A DNA stretch of 64,000 bases from Hemileia vastatrix (Eukaryota > Basidiomycota > Pucciniomycetes > Pucciniales > Zaghouaniaceae), in contig JASXTE010000007.1 in assembly GCA_030280995.1 (NCBI GenBank), positions 3,518,001-3,582,000 on the forward strand. The letters run 5' to 3'. The position numbers and the translations under genes were made by a program. Below the pieces are notes generated by a model, which saw only the letters and a list, made by a program, of their open reading frames with translations, made no database searches and was not told where the DNA came from. Shown here piece after piece: positions 13,576-25,726 of the stretch. The stretch's first letter is position 1. Every line of letters begins with the position of its first letter.

Positions 13576-16200
13576 ATTGCTGAAAATTTTTCAATCACTC
13601 CCCTGTGCCAATTTAGAAACATAATAATCAATGTCATGATTTCAATAATTATTTTAAAATCTGGAGAGGCTGCTGCAAATATAACTCAAGCTGAAAGCAA
13701 GAAACAATGACGTTCAAGGAATAAAAAAAAAGCAACAGATATGTAGAAATTTGATGAGTATCATAATGATTCAATTCAGAAGATGAATCAAGAATATGCA
13801 CACCATAAATATCAATTATTTACTTTTACTTGGTTGGTCATGTTTGTGGATTATTTCTTTCCTCACAGAACCACTGGCTTGTGTCAGCTTCAGACAGTTT
13901 ATAATTCATAACACAACTTGGCCTCCTTAAAAAATACAGTGATAATAATAGTCCGGGTGGTGAAAAAATATGGAAAAACCTTAATTTTTATATCTTTGAT
14001 ATTATCAAACCCTTAATAGATAATTCTGGACCTATGCCACTTAATTTTAATACTCCCACCATGAGCCATATTGCTAAAGCAATGGCAGCTGATTTTCTTG
14101 ATTATTGGAATCTTATTAAGCCAAATTCCTCATTTTTCACTATTTTTGATGTAAATAATACATAATCCTACTTCATAAAAATATATACTTTATCCTATTG
14201 CTACATTTATTTGTGTAACTCAAATTATTTATTTATGTGAGATTTATTACTGAATCTGAATAAAGATGCTTGAACTATCAACAAATATTATTGTATAAAT
14301 TTCTTACACCTTTTTGCTATTCAGTAAATATTATTGCAATAATCATAACTCAAAATCATGATGGATCATAAATTTGAAAAAAAATTAAGAATAAATTATA
14401 AGTCATTTTTCTCATAACACTATATATTTCTTTAAGATGGCAATACATCTTAGCATTCGTCGCAAATTTTAAGATAATTATTTAAAAAAATTGAAAAAGT
14501 TTTCTATCAATTCTTTTCAGCATGTTCAAAAGTAAAAAATATTAAGTGTAATGAATTTTTGCTCACAATTCATCAAAGCTTTTTCTTAAGTAGACTTTTC
14601 TTAATCTAATTTCTATAATTTCTAGGTGCATAATTATCTTAATTATACTAAGTATTCTTTATGAAAAACTTCTGGAAATGATTTTCAATTAATTTAATAA
14701 TAGTAACATATATATGTACCATGATAAAATAATATCTGGACATTTAAATAATGAGAAGCCATCATCTTGATATGAAATCATATTAAAGTGTCTTTGAAAA
14801 ACTAGTTAAATTTAAAAAATATCTTTTTATCAGTGTCAATTAATTTGAAAAAAAATATTTACTCTAAATTTTGATGATCTATAATATAGCTTGCTGTATT
14901 TTAATTCATATTTTATATTGATTATTTTTTACACTTATAGATTCATGTATAGATATCAAATTTCATTCAACAATTTGGAAAAAAAGATATTTAATTCTTT
15001 CTATGAAAGATAAAAAATAAAAGAAAGCAACTTGGGTACTCCTTATTAAGAACTTAAAAATTTTACTTCTATAAATATTAAAACAAACCCTTTTTAGATT
15101 GTCATCCTTCTTGTTCATCCTTAAATGTCAATAATATATTATTGAAATGTTATTTTTCTTCTAAACTTTCATATGAATCAAATTCTACTTACATCTACCT
15201 TAATAGATCAAGGTCAATAAAAATGTATCTACAATCTTTTTCTCGGTTTTTAAGATTCATACAACTCCAAGAAAAAAGAAATATTCTTCCATAACTCTTA
15301 AAATTAATTCAATGGATAAATATTCAAACAATTTAAAATAAATTTCAATTTGATTGCGTTATATTTATCTTAAAATATATTGAGGTCCACTCTCTGACAA
15401 AATTAAAAGCCCTTTTATAATTATTAATATTTTATTGTAATGTAATAAAATGTACTTTAAAATGATGTGGTAGTTTCTATTTTACATACTTGGTTTTATG
15501 AATTTTTTAAAAAAACTCAATTAGATATATAAAAATATCATCATATAATTTAGCTTTTGGAATTCTGCACCTTAATTAAAGATAGATGATGAAGGCTAAG
15601 TCAAGATATATAAGGAAAATTAAATTCATATTAATTAAATATTCCTCTTCTACAAGGTAAATTTTAAAATTAGAATTCATTTTTATTGGTGATCTGAATT
15701 CATTGATAGATTCATCATTATCAAGATATCTCATTTCCTTTTATTGATTATTTCACTTCTACTTTTGAAGTTATATGCTTTACTTAAATATAATTATGTG
15801 ATGAAAAATATTCAATCTATCAAAAAAAGATCATAAGTCACACTAGTGTACAAATTTCAGTAAATTTAAGATTTGATAATGCCACTAAATTAATTCAAGT
15901 TAGATATGAAAGTAAATAATGAATGACTCAAAGAAAAAAATTAATATTTAATTGTCCATTAATTTTTTTTTCTTTTTACTTTAATGAGAATAAAATAATA
16001 CATAGTTTTACTTTAGTTATAAATAAGAAAAAACTTATTTCAAAAATTGGCCAATTTTTAATATTTTTTAAAAAAATATTAATAGTACAGATCTATTTAT
16101 ATTGATGCATATGATCTTTTAGGACGGAAATTAAAAATATTGTATATTTTTAGTTTCCATTTGCCATAATTAAGCAAGTTACAAAGCTATATTTTTTTTC
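13576..16200. other. AT-rich intergenic DNA
   Basis: Apart from weak downstream remnants of the preceding gene up to about 14,160, no gene, hairpin or repeat is supported. Confidence 0.5.
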
Positions 16201-16290
16201 TTATATTTTATTATATTTTATTATATTTTATTATATTTTATTATATTTTATTATATTTTATTATATTTTATTATATTTTATTTTATTTTA
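16201..16290. repeat. 10-bp microsatellite (TTATATTTTA)n
   Basis: Eight exact tandem copies of TTATATTTTA run from 16201 to 16280, followed by one copy with a single change. Probably a slippage product. Confidence 0.95.
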
Positions 16291-16487
16291 CATGTAGCAA
16301 TGATAATTTTTTATTGTAATATTATTTTTCAATTTTTACATGCATTTTTTTCATACTTTTATTGTTTTAGGTTTTTCACTAGATTATACATAATCATAAG
16401 CTTCATAAAAAGGTTTTTTAGATGCGTGTTTAAATATATCATTCTACCACTAAACTAAAACATTACCTGTACAATACAATCAAATTT

Positions 16488-17400
16488 TTACCTATCACTT
16501 CTTAATGGTCTTTTACTTTTTTTATTAACATGTATATCAGGATATTTTTCTGTATTTAATTTTTTAATATCTTTAGTAACATTAAATATATAGTAATTCA
16601 CTAATTTTTTTTTTGTTAAATCAGTCTTTTCATTGCACTTAGAAAGTTTCATGATAAGAAATTTACATCTTTCTAACTCTTCATTTATATTTAAGTACTC
16701 AGAAATTTCTATTTCAAACTCTTTGAGTTTTTTAAATGTATTAAAAAGTTTTACTAACTTGAATAGAAGATCCAATGCGAGTGAATCCACCAATTTCATA
16801 ACATCATGAAGTGAAATGATTAAGAAGGTTTGCTGGCCATAGAATTTCGGTGATGCCATTAGTGGCCTATATGTCTACTTTGAAAGCTATTTCAGGGAAA
16901 TGAAGCTCTGTACCTTTTTGACGTCATTGATTTGAGTCATAAGATTGATGAAGAGAATTTTTCTCAGTGTCTTTAGGCATGAAAAGTCCATATGTATACA
17001 TGCTATGGTTTGAGTCACAGTGAAGACTATTTGAAAACCCGTTTCCATTTGAGCCTGTTGTCCAAGTAACATTGCCAGAAAATGGTTCAGTTTCTTGATC
17101 ATCAACATTTTCTCCAAACCCAGGAATCCCAAGCTTTTGACAGAGTTTTACTGCTTCTCGATACTTAACATTAGATACATTTTGATAAATAAATCTAAAG
17201 AATAACTCTATTCGCTTCATGCAACAATCATACTCTGCCAAATCTAAGGGCTTAGAAACATATTTACCTATAAAAGTAATTAAAACAATAATAGATTAAA
17301 ACTATTCATAAATAAACCTATATAATACTTACAAATTAATAGAGACTTTTTCCTATCTACACACCAACCACCAAGAAACATATTACCAAATCCACCACCA
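16488..17400 (-). pseudogene. Relic of a possible Tet/JBP-like 2OG-Fe(II) oxygenase
   Basis: Read on the minus strand, an exon near 17,340-17,400 (containing GGFGNMFLGGWCVDRKK) ends at a GTAAGT donor. A second exon follows a TTATAG acceptor near 17,267 and reads through 16,924, with NVTWTTGSNGNGFSNSLHC, then DSNHSMYTYGLFMPKD. The LHCDSN-x-YTYG pattern resembles the iron-binding H-x-D strand of the double-stranded beta-helix in fungal Tet/JBP-like oxygenases, which can accompany KDZ transposons. A frame change follows near 16,900 and a last open piece lies at 16,859-16,488, with no further catalytic motif that I can place. If correct, the family oxidises 5-methylcytosine or similar substrates. 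The call rests on short motifs, and an unrelated protein is possible. Confidence 0.35.
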
Positions 17401-17409
17401 TTTTTATGA

Positions 17410-18780
17410 GCTTGATTTTACAAAACTCCATGTTCACAATACAAAAAGTCTTTGATGCACTGACTTGTTTCTTAAAGCACATTTAATCAAATGAGATGTT
17501 CAATAGAAAATGTTTTCACTATAACACTTGGAATTGAGGAGCGGATTGGATGGAAAATATAACAGCTAGAATTCGAAGTAAAATACAGTTCTGGATTAAC
17601 TAATTTTTTTACAAAACTCCTAGAAAACTATTTTGCCCTCTTTCCATCTGTCTCAATACTGTAATTTTCAACAATAAGTAATGCATTCTTGATGTTTTTT
17701 GCATGCTTGTTGTTTGATTTTTTTCCTTGGCGGTAATTTTTCTTTATAAAAAAACTTTGTGAAGCCTGCATCTTGTAGTGTAGTGGATAAGAAATTAATT
17801 TAATTCAAAAATAGATAAAAAAAAGTGCAAAAGAATTCAATTTTCAAAAAAATAACTCCTCCAAAAATAATCATTATATATTCTTAATAATAAATATAAA
17901 AATCATATCCGTTGATTCTTTATTAAATTTTTCTCCATATATCAATAATATATCAAACCACCAGATATCCATAATTTATAATGATGAAAGGTATAGTTTC
18001 CTTAAACAAGAATCAACTATACCTCTACCTTCAATAGAATTACAGGAGGCCAATACAATAAATTATTGATATGTAAAAATAAATTGATCCCATACACATG
18101 TGGATACTATGATATTTTATTTTATTTTATTATTTAATATATAATGATTGAGAATAATAAAAACTTTAAAAATGAAATAGTGAAAAAAAGATATTCTTAC
18201 TTGAAATTTTAAAAAAATACTTTGGTAGGAGTTGATTGATCAATAAATGGACAACTAATCTGTTACTTTTAATTTTTAGGAATAGATTATTGTAGAAAAA
18301 TAAGTATCATTTTTATTGAATGAAAAAAATGAAAAGAGAAAGACAAACCAATATAAAATTTGGATGCTAACCAAAAATTAGCTTTTTGATTATACTATGA
18401 CAAGTTAGAGATCAAGCTGCCAAGAGTTAAAAACAATCATCAGTTCTATTTTTTTATTTTTCAAAGAGATTTAAAAGGAGAGTAAAATACCAACAATCCA
18501 AGCTAGTAATCTGTAAATAAGTTACTTGGTGGCAAACCTAATGATTGAGAAAAATGGATTCCCTAAAAGTTGAACTTATATTAAAAATGAAATTAATATT
18601 TTTACTTAAAAAACAAGTATAAGGGACAAAGCAAAATAAAAACCTCTAAGTGAAACAGATAAAAATCTAATTATTATAATAACCTGTCTCTTGTAAGTGG
18701 AAGGAGAGAAGTAAAAAATTTTCCACTTGGATGAAAATTTGCTTACAGTTATGCGTATAGAAACATGCAAGTTACTGAAG
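17410..18780. other. AT-rich spacer left of element A
   Basis: No gene is supported. The last four bases before the LTR, CCGG at 18781-18784, are the left copy of element A's target-site duplication. Confidence 0.6.
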
Positions 18781-18784
18781 CCGG

Positions 18785-19919
18785 TGTGGTAGCCTATAGT
18801 TTAGTATGGCACCTAAGTACGTAAATGGAGTTATTACGGCATGAAAGATTGGCGTTATTATTTTTTTATAAAAGGGTTTTATTTAATTTATTTGAGTTTT
18901 AAATATGAAGAAATTGGTCAAGAGCAAATACCTACGCCAAAACAATTTATTTTACGGAGAAAACTTATTTTTACGGCCTGAAGATTTTATAAGTATCAAG
19001 TCGAGTCACTCAAGAACCTTGGGAAATTTTCCCAGAATTTTTACTATTTTTCTTATATTTTTAAATGAATTTTAAAGTATTATAGAAATATTTACGTTTT
19101 TAGAAAATACTTAACTTTGATGAATTTTCACAGGGTGATTAGAGCAGCGCAGACTACGAAAATTAGTTTGTAATGTAAAGGGGAAGTGGCTCTATTATGT
19201 GTAATCTTTCTAGATTTTTTATTATAGTTTTAAAGGTTCTAATTGAGTCTGGACGGACACCCCTTGGACTCTGTTTGGACTCCATTTCTACTCCGTTCGG
19301 ACTCCGTACAAGCTCCGTACGGGCTCCGGATTGACTCTGGGTGAGCTCTGGAGGGGAAAACTTAGGCATGTGACTAGGAATACTTAAGAGCCTCTCAAAC
19401 TCGAAATCGAGGGGGGGATACATCATACAGCTTAATCTTTAACCACCACGGTCTCATTTTTTATTACTCAACAAATTAAATAAGTTATAATACCCTTATA
19501 ACATTTATTATTTTACATAACATTTTAGAAATACAATTCAACAATTTAAATCACACTTCATATAGGGTATCTTTAGAAAGGTCTTTATCACTGGGACTTG
19601 ATTATTGCTGTCTCATAAACATTCAAATTATTATAAAAACATAAAAGTCAATCTTTTCAGATCTTTCACTGGTACACCTTAATTGTTGTTATCAGTATTT
19701 CTTTCTCAACAGCCACTTTTATTTAAATCTCAATAAGCGATAAATATTTTAGAGTTTCATTATTTTTTATCAATCAGATCCAAGTAGACTGGTTAGCTTA
19801 GTGATTTAGAATTCCCATTTTGTTATTTTTATTGGAAGGACGGGGTTTTCAGCTAAATCCACATATCTCCTCCGGATTCTGCTTAAAGCAAGGCGACTGA
19901 AAGAGTTTACCTTACCATA
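18785..19919 (+). repeat. 5' LTR of element A
   Basis: Begins TGTGGTAGCC and ends CTTACCATA, just before the primer site. It matches 29581-29733 joined to 43365-44361 along its length. It ends in TA rather than the usual CA, which is what the CCGG duplication demands. An 11-bp repeat (TTGGACTCCGT and variants) lies near 19,250-19,315. Confidence 0.9.
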
Positions 19920-19921
19920 GT

Positions 19922-19943
19922 TGGCGCCCAACGTGGGGTTCGA
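19922..19943 (+). other. Primer binding site of element A, tRNA-Lys(CUU) type
   Basis: TGGCGCCCAACGTGGGG starts two bases after the LTR. It is the complement of the 3' end of the eukaryotic tRNA-Lys(CUU) type, including CCA, acceptor strand and T-stem. The match continues into the T-loop (TTCGA), about 22 nt in all, longer than the usual 18. Confidence 0.8.
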
Positions 19944-20095
19944 TTTCTCTAGCTTACTTTAAAGACTTACTTGGATCAAGAACGTTCTTAGCCTGCAAGA
20001 GGCATATTTACTGGAACTCTAATTAGATTTTTGTTATTGGCCTGCAAGAGGCTTGTTATTTTATTGATTTTTAACGCTTTTCATTACTTTTTGGG

Positions 20096-21409
20096 ATGTC
20101 TTCTTCTGCTGTTGCTTCTGGATCTTCTAACCCTCTTACTCCCTCAGTTAGAATTGTTTCTTGTGATGGCCCAAAGTTTGATGGGGAGGAGGTTAAATGG
20201 TTCATTAGCAGGTATGAAGCTGCTGCTGCTTTTGATGGTACTTCTCATGTGGATATGGTGAAGCAAGTTAGGTTTTTTATTGCTGATAGGGAGGTGGAAA
20301 AAGAGGTTATTGCTATGCAGGCATTCAAGGACAAGGATTGGGTTAAGCTTTCTAAAGCTATGGTTGATAGATGGGGTGTTAGGTTTACTATGATGGACCA
20401 CAATAAAATTGTTGGAGACTGGCAAGCAAAAGGTGGAGTTTCTTCTGTGGCTGACTTCAAAAAGCTCTGTGTTCAGTTTGATGAAGTGGTGGAATATCTC
20501 ATATTGGTGGATGAGTTAGTGCATGAGAATCAAGCAAAAGATTTGTTTTGGACAGCATGCAGCAGGGATATTCAAATGGATGTCTTGAAGGATCTTTCAA
20601 GAAAAGATTTGATGAAGGAACTTCCTAATGGTGAGCAGAAACTTCCGGCTCTGGAGTTTATCAAAGAGAACATTCAAGCCCATCTAAAGTTATTGGCGTT
20701 GGACAAATATCAAGAGTCATGCACTCAATATGTTAGCAAGGTTAGTGAAGTTTTGGCCGAAAACAACGATATTATGGTCAAAGCCCAGGAGGCCAAGAAG
20801 GCTCAAATGGGATTACCTGCTGCTAAAGTTGAGGGCAATGTAGATAATAAGATGGTTGATCACTTGGCCAATTTAACGAAACAATTAAAAATATTTGTTC
20901 AAGAAACCCAGAAGGCCAATAAGGCCCCAATCGCTTCTTCGTCGACGACAACTTTTTATCAGTCTAGAGGTTATGAAATTCGAAATTATAATGGCAATAA
21001 TAATGGTAACCGCTTCCCAGGCAATGGGAGAAATGGTGGGAATGGTGGTAGTAGTTATAGAGGTTGCTATGATGAGCCAAAGGTGTGCTCCTATTGTAAT
21101 AGGAGGGGGCACAGAGCAACAGTATGTTTTGCTCTTGATAAGGATATGGATGCTGGGAGAGTTTTATTTGATGGTAAAGTTTGTAAATTTCTGGATGGTT
21201 GGTTCATCAAGCCCAGTGATGGACAGTCTCCTTCTGATTTGGTTAGAAGAAGTTTAACAGCTGAAAGGAGAGCCAGATTTGAAGAGGTGACAGATGAAGA
21301 TGTTAGTGCCAAGGGTGGCAAAAATGGTAATGGTAATGGTGGAAAAGCTGACAAAGGTAAAGAAAAAGAGGTCAGTAAAGCCACGTTTTCTACTTCTTTT
21401 GTGGTTTAG
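20096..21409 (+). pseudogene. Gag of element A, 3' end frameshifted
   Basis: The 437-codon frame starts at ATG 20096 (MSSSAVASGS), aligned with the start of B's gag. It forms the particle and binds RNA. The first 200 residues resemble gypsy capsid regions (KFDGEEVKWFISRYEAA). A Lys/Gln-rich segment and a Gly/Asn-rich linker (residues ~295-325) follow, then one CCHC zinc knuckle near residue 331 (CSYCNRRGHRATVC, spacing C-x2-C-x4-H-x4-C). The frame ends at a TAG at 21407-21409, where B continues open. The continuing frame resumes at about 21430, so a frameshift separates the nucleocapsid from the protease part. Confidence 0.88.
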
Positions 21410-21429
21410 AGCTGGCGACGGTTGCCCAG

Positions 21430-22704
21430 GTGGAGGGTAGCTGTATGGCCGGCGAATACGATGTTAATGCTGCTAGAAGAGCAGCTGCTACTAAGGTGAA
21501 AAGTAGTATTCAGAGCCAATTGAGGGCTAATCCTGGCAAGGCCAATAACAAAGTGAACCCTTACTCAAAGGACAAAAATTCAAGTTCTGAAACTGCCACC
21601 AACAAATTGAACCCTTACTCTAAGGACGAATTATATAAAATGCAGAAGGGGATTGCTGATATGGGGCCCCCTAGTTATGGCAAGTTTGATTTAAATGGTG
21701 AGCCTATGCCAGAGGATGATTCGGATTCTGAGGAGGACGTACCATTGGCGTCTCTACCCAGAACAAGTTTTAGCGGTCCCATCCCAATGGAGGGAGTAAG
21801 AAGGACTAGCGATGGATCAGGATTAGTGCAAGAAGCTGGTGACGGAGTTAGGGTTATAGAAAGTGAAGATGTTATTATGGGGGGTGAAGATGGCTCGGTT
21901 GGACCTCAAGAGGTACCCAGGGCCAAGGTTGTTAAATCAAAGGTCTAGTATGTGCGGCCAGTAGTTTCTGGTCAAGCTAATGCAATGGACGCAGTTTTGA
22001 ATAGGGTGAATCAACTGCAGATTCCTTTATCTTTGGGGGAGTTATTTACGATTAGTCCGGCGCTTGCTGAAAAGCAAAAGAAGCATTTGGCGAGGCATCT
22101 GGTTTCCACTGGAGAGGTGGAATATATTTGTGAAAATGCTGAAAAGTTTGGGGAAGATGTAGATACACATTTTTCCGCTCCCCTGGGTTACCTGGTGGTA
22201 ACTCTTAACGGTAAAGAAGTAAAGGCCTTGGTCAATTCAGGGTCTCAAATTAATTTAATTTCATTGGAGCAAGCGACGAGTATAGGCTTGCCAATTAAAA
22301 GTGGAACTGGGGGAAACCTCAGAGGTATTGGAGGGCATGCAACAGAGCTGATGGGCACAGCTGAGCATGTCAGGTTAGGCATTGGTGGATCTGTTGGTAA
22401 GGTTCACTTTTATGTGGCCAGAGGAGCAGTCAAAACTGTTCTTGCCAGCCCTTTTTTGATGTATTTTGAGGCCAGGATAGGGTATCAAGCTGGCATGGGG
22501 ATTAGTTTGGAGATCACTGGTGAAGATATGCGGAGGTTACATATGCCGTTAGCGCCTCCTGGAGATGAAGGTTGGGAAACACGGCCAGGGATTACTACTC
22601 TGTGCCAGTGTTGTGTTTGCACCAAGAAGCGGCATATAAAACGGACGGCTTCTGGTGAATTATGTTTGTTGGAAAGGGATGAATGCCCTCATTTTTTGGG
22701 GTAG
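21430..22704 (+). pseudogene. Gag-protease segment of element A, stop plus catalytic-site loss
   Basis: This frame continues gag and ends with a retropepsin-like protease. A TAG at 21946-21948 interrupts it (B has a sense codon there). The protease motif reads ALVNSGSQINLIS where B has ALVDSGSQINLIS: the catalytic Asp is Asn (AAT at 22234-22236), so this copy should be inactive. The flap-like GGNLRGIGGHATELMG and the later GPF-like segment are otherwise preserved. The C-terminus has a Cys cluster (LCQCCVCTKK) before the TAG at 22702-22704. Confidence 0.85.
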
Positions 22705-23480
22705 CTGGGGCTGATCACTCTAATGTTGTAATCTCTCCTCAGGATGAAATCCCGGATTGCAATAGGTCAGCTCACTTGGAGATAATTCAAGTGACTTCTC
22801 AATTATTTTCTGTTAATATTACCTTGGAGTGCAAATACGTTATGGACTTTTCTATATGTTTATTGGATTTACCCTGCTTTTCTATTAAATTTAAAAATGG
22901 TGAAAATGGCAAAATGGGCCAAATTAGGTTGGATAAAAATTGGAAGGGTATGCTTTATGACCTCCAGCAAGAGGTTAAACTGCAATTATCTCCTTCTATT
23001 ATGGACCTCCAGCAAGAGGGTAAACTGCGAAAATCTTATCAAAAACCAATAAAAAATCTCGGTATAATTAAAACACAAAAAAATAATTTATGTGAAAAGG
23101 TTGTTCCGGACCTCCGGCAAGAGTTTAAACTGCAATTATCTCCTTCTATTATGGACCTCCAGCAAGAGTGTAAACTGCAAAAATCACATCAAAACCCAAT
23201 TAAAAATCTCGGTATAATTAAAACACAAAAAAATAATTTTTGTGAAAATTCAATTCCGGTCCTCCAGCAAGAGGTTAAACTGCCAACTTTCTTTACAGGC
23301 AATTTACTGTCGGATAAAGGAAGCAAAGGTGTTGGAAAATCTGTTTATAAATTAGACGAGGGAAAGGAAAAAAGGGTAAAATTTAAAAATGAAATAAATA
23401 TTTTTCTAATTTTTCTTATTCCGATTCTGACGATGAAGAAGATTCATTTGATGAAATTTTTAATGGCAATACAAAAGTAA
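22683..23480 (+). pseudogene. Spacer frame between protease and RT of element A, with repeats
   Basis: An open frame in a different phase overlaps the last 22 bases of the protease frame and runs to 23480. It has no enzymatic motif. Its middle is a repeat of units encoding DLQQEVKLQLSPSIM-type peptides, and each DLQQEVKL is translated from the CCTC-N6-GAGG-TTAAACTG stem-loop motif. A longer unit with KNLGIIKTQKNN is present twice (about 23,035-23,085 and 23,190-23,245). It corresponds to the tandemly duplicated spacer of B. A frame change separates it from the RT frame starting near 23,507. Confidence 0.6.
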
Positions 23481-23506
23481 ATGTTTTACCTCAAGTTTAT
23501 TTAGAT

Positions 23507-25273
23507 GTGGACGCAGCCAAATATAAGAAAGTAGCAAATAAAGTTCAACCTATTAATGAACCGCTACCTGCTGAGTTTAATCCACCCTTGAGAAGACCAA
23601 GGTTATCAAGAGATCCTTATGAAAGTCCCTTGGTAAGGAATCCGCCTGAATTTTCTGAGACGTCAAGAATCACTTTTGAGAGACTGGGTGTTGTTAATTT
23701 TGGACCTGATGGTTGGTTTTCTTGAGAAGAGAAGAAGTTGTTGTTGGATGTGATGGTCAAGCGAGAAAAGGCCATTGCTTTTGTAGAAGAGGAGAGGGGT
23801 GTGTTGAAGCATTCCTATGGGGAGCCTTACAAGATTCCTGTGGTATGTCATGAAAAGTGGAAGCAGAAACCAATTCCTATTCCAGCTGCATTAAAAGAAG
23901 CCTATATTGAAGTTTTCAGAGAACGGATACGCACTGGACTGTATGAGCAATCAACATCAAGTTATTCTAGTCCGGTATTCTGTATCAAGAAACTGAATGG
24001 CAAGCTTAGAGTTGTTCATGATCTTAGGGAATTAAATAGGGTTACCATAAAGGATGCTGGGATACCACCTAGTGCTGAGGAGTTTGTTGAAGTGCTTGCA
24101 GGGAGAGTGTGTTATGGTTTGGGAGATATTATGGGTGAATATGATGAGAGAGAGTTACATCCGGACTCAAGCCCTCTCACTACATTCGATACGCCACTAG
24201 GACGTTTACAGTTAATAAGATTACCTCAAGGAGAAACAAATTCAGTTGCAGTTTATCAAGCTCAGATGGCTTGGATCCTTCAAGACATAATTCCACAATA
24301 TGCTGGAATCTTTATAGATGATGGAGGAATTAAGGGACCAACAACCGACTATGATAACCAGGTGTTGGAAGAGAATCCCGGGATACGCAAATTCATTTGG
24401 GAGTTTGCAATTACATTAGAAAGAATCTTGTTTCGAATCGAAGAGGCTGGTTTAACTATTTCAGGTTCAAAATTTTCCTGTTGTGTGACAGCCTTAGAAA
24501 TATTAGGCCATGTGGTATGTAGAGAGGGTAGGATTATGTCCAAGAAGAAAGTTAACAAAATTCAGTCCTGGCCAAGACCCAAGAATACGACCGAAGTCAG
24601 AGGGTTTTTAGGTGTTTGCGTATATGTTAGAATGTTTATCAAGGACTTTTCTTCATTGGCAGCTCCATTGAGACTGTTAACAAGAAAGGATGCAGACTGG
24701 GAGTGGGATGAAGAGTGTGAGAAGGCATTTGTGAAGTTGAAGGAGGTTGTAGGGAAGGATTTAGTCCTGCACAAGTTGGATTATGGAAAAAATGCTGGAA
24801 GAATTTATTTAGCAGTTGATTCAAGTCAGGTTGCAGCTGGGGCGGTTTTGTCTCAGATGGATAAAGCTGGTTACATCAGGCCAGTTAGGTATGAATCTGT
24901 AGTATTTACTAATGTCGAATCAAGATATTCTCAACCAAAATTGGCATTATGTGGTGTGGCAAAAATACTGAAGAAACTTCAGCATATTTTGTGGGGGCAA
25001 CATTTTGAGTTGCAAGTGGATGCGAAATCGTTAATCCAGATGATTAATTCCTCAAGTTTACCGAACGCACCCATGACGAGATGGGTAGCTTTTATTCAAC
25101 ATTTTTTGTTTGATTTAGTTCATAATCCTGGCAAAACTTTTACTATTCCAGATGGTTTATCAAGGAGACCACCCACTGAAGAAGATTCAGACTCAGAAGA
25201 GTTCGATGAAGATATACCTATTATCAAAGCCAGCACTAAAGAAGCTGAAGACTTTCCCATACCTCCCCCATGA
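23507..25273 (+). pseudogene. Reverse transcriptase-RNase H of element A, degenerate
   Basis: One frame with a single TGA at 23723-23725 (GAG in B). RT motifs present: PVFCIKKLNGKLRVVHDLRE, then GDIMGEYDERELH with the first catalytic Asp, the substrate loop LIRLPQGETNS, and FIDDGG as the YxDD box. The tether GFLGVCVYVRMFIKDFS follows. RNase H has IYLAVDSSQVAAGAVLSQ, LQVDAKSL and PDGLSRRPP, but the Glu of B's KLELCGV is Ala (GCA at 24944-24946), a likely loss of a metal ligand. The frame closes at 25271-25273, where B stays open. Confidence 0.9.
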
Positions 25274-25700
25274 GGTTAAACTGGCAGGATTATTGTGTTT
25301 ATATTATGGTGATGATGACCTCCACCAAGAGGATAAACTGGAAAATAGTTTTTATGTTAATAAAGGTGTTGGAAAAGGTGTAGATAAATTTGGTAGAAAG
25401 GAGGTAGAAGAAGATGTGGTGTATGTAGAGGAAGATGGATTGGTAGTGTGGGATAGTAGTAAGTTAAGGAATGGTGTATATTTTGGAGAATTAGTGAATT
25501 TAAATAAAAGGGTGGATAAAGAGAAAGAGGTATTTTCTAATACGGTTTATGAAGGATCCAAAGGTTCAGAAAAAAATGTCAAAATAGCTCGATTAAAGAT
25601 TTATTTAGGGGTCAACGATTATTGGCTCATTCATGTGCAGGTGATATTGGTGATAGATAAGTCCCTATTGATGTTATATTAATTGATTTTCAAGATGAAG
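25274..25700 (+). pseudogene. RNase H-integrase linker of element A, out of frame
   Basis: After the frameshift near 25,255 the linker reads on in another phase to 25,682 and contains LPHEVKLAGL and DLHQEDKLEN, two more peptide readings of the stem-loop motif. EEDGLVVWDSSKL matches B's DEDGVIVWDSSKL. Another frame change lies before the integrase N-terminus near 25,690. Confidence 0.7.
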
Positions 25701-25726
25701 TCTGGGGTCAGACTGGTTTTTATTTT

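Noticed and set aside
19163..19426. Minus-strand 87-codon frame (and its copy at 43653-43868)
   Set aside because: It is the LTR's 11-bp repeat read in frame. It changes with copy number between the two LTRs.
20144..21384. Minus-strand frames opposite gag of A, and many opposite pol of B (for example 37204-37578)
   Set aside because: They are shadows of the sense coding frames. No cysteine pattern, intron or conservation independent of the sense frame is seen, unlike the antisense genes at 39.3-42.3 kb.
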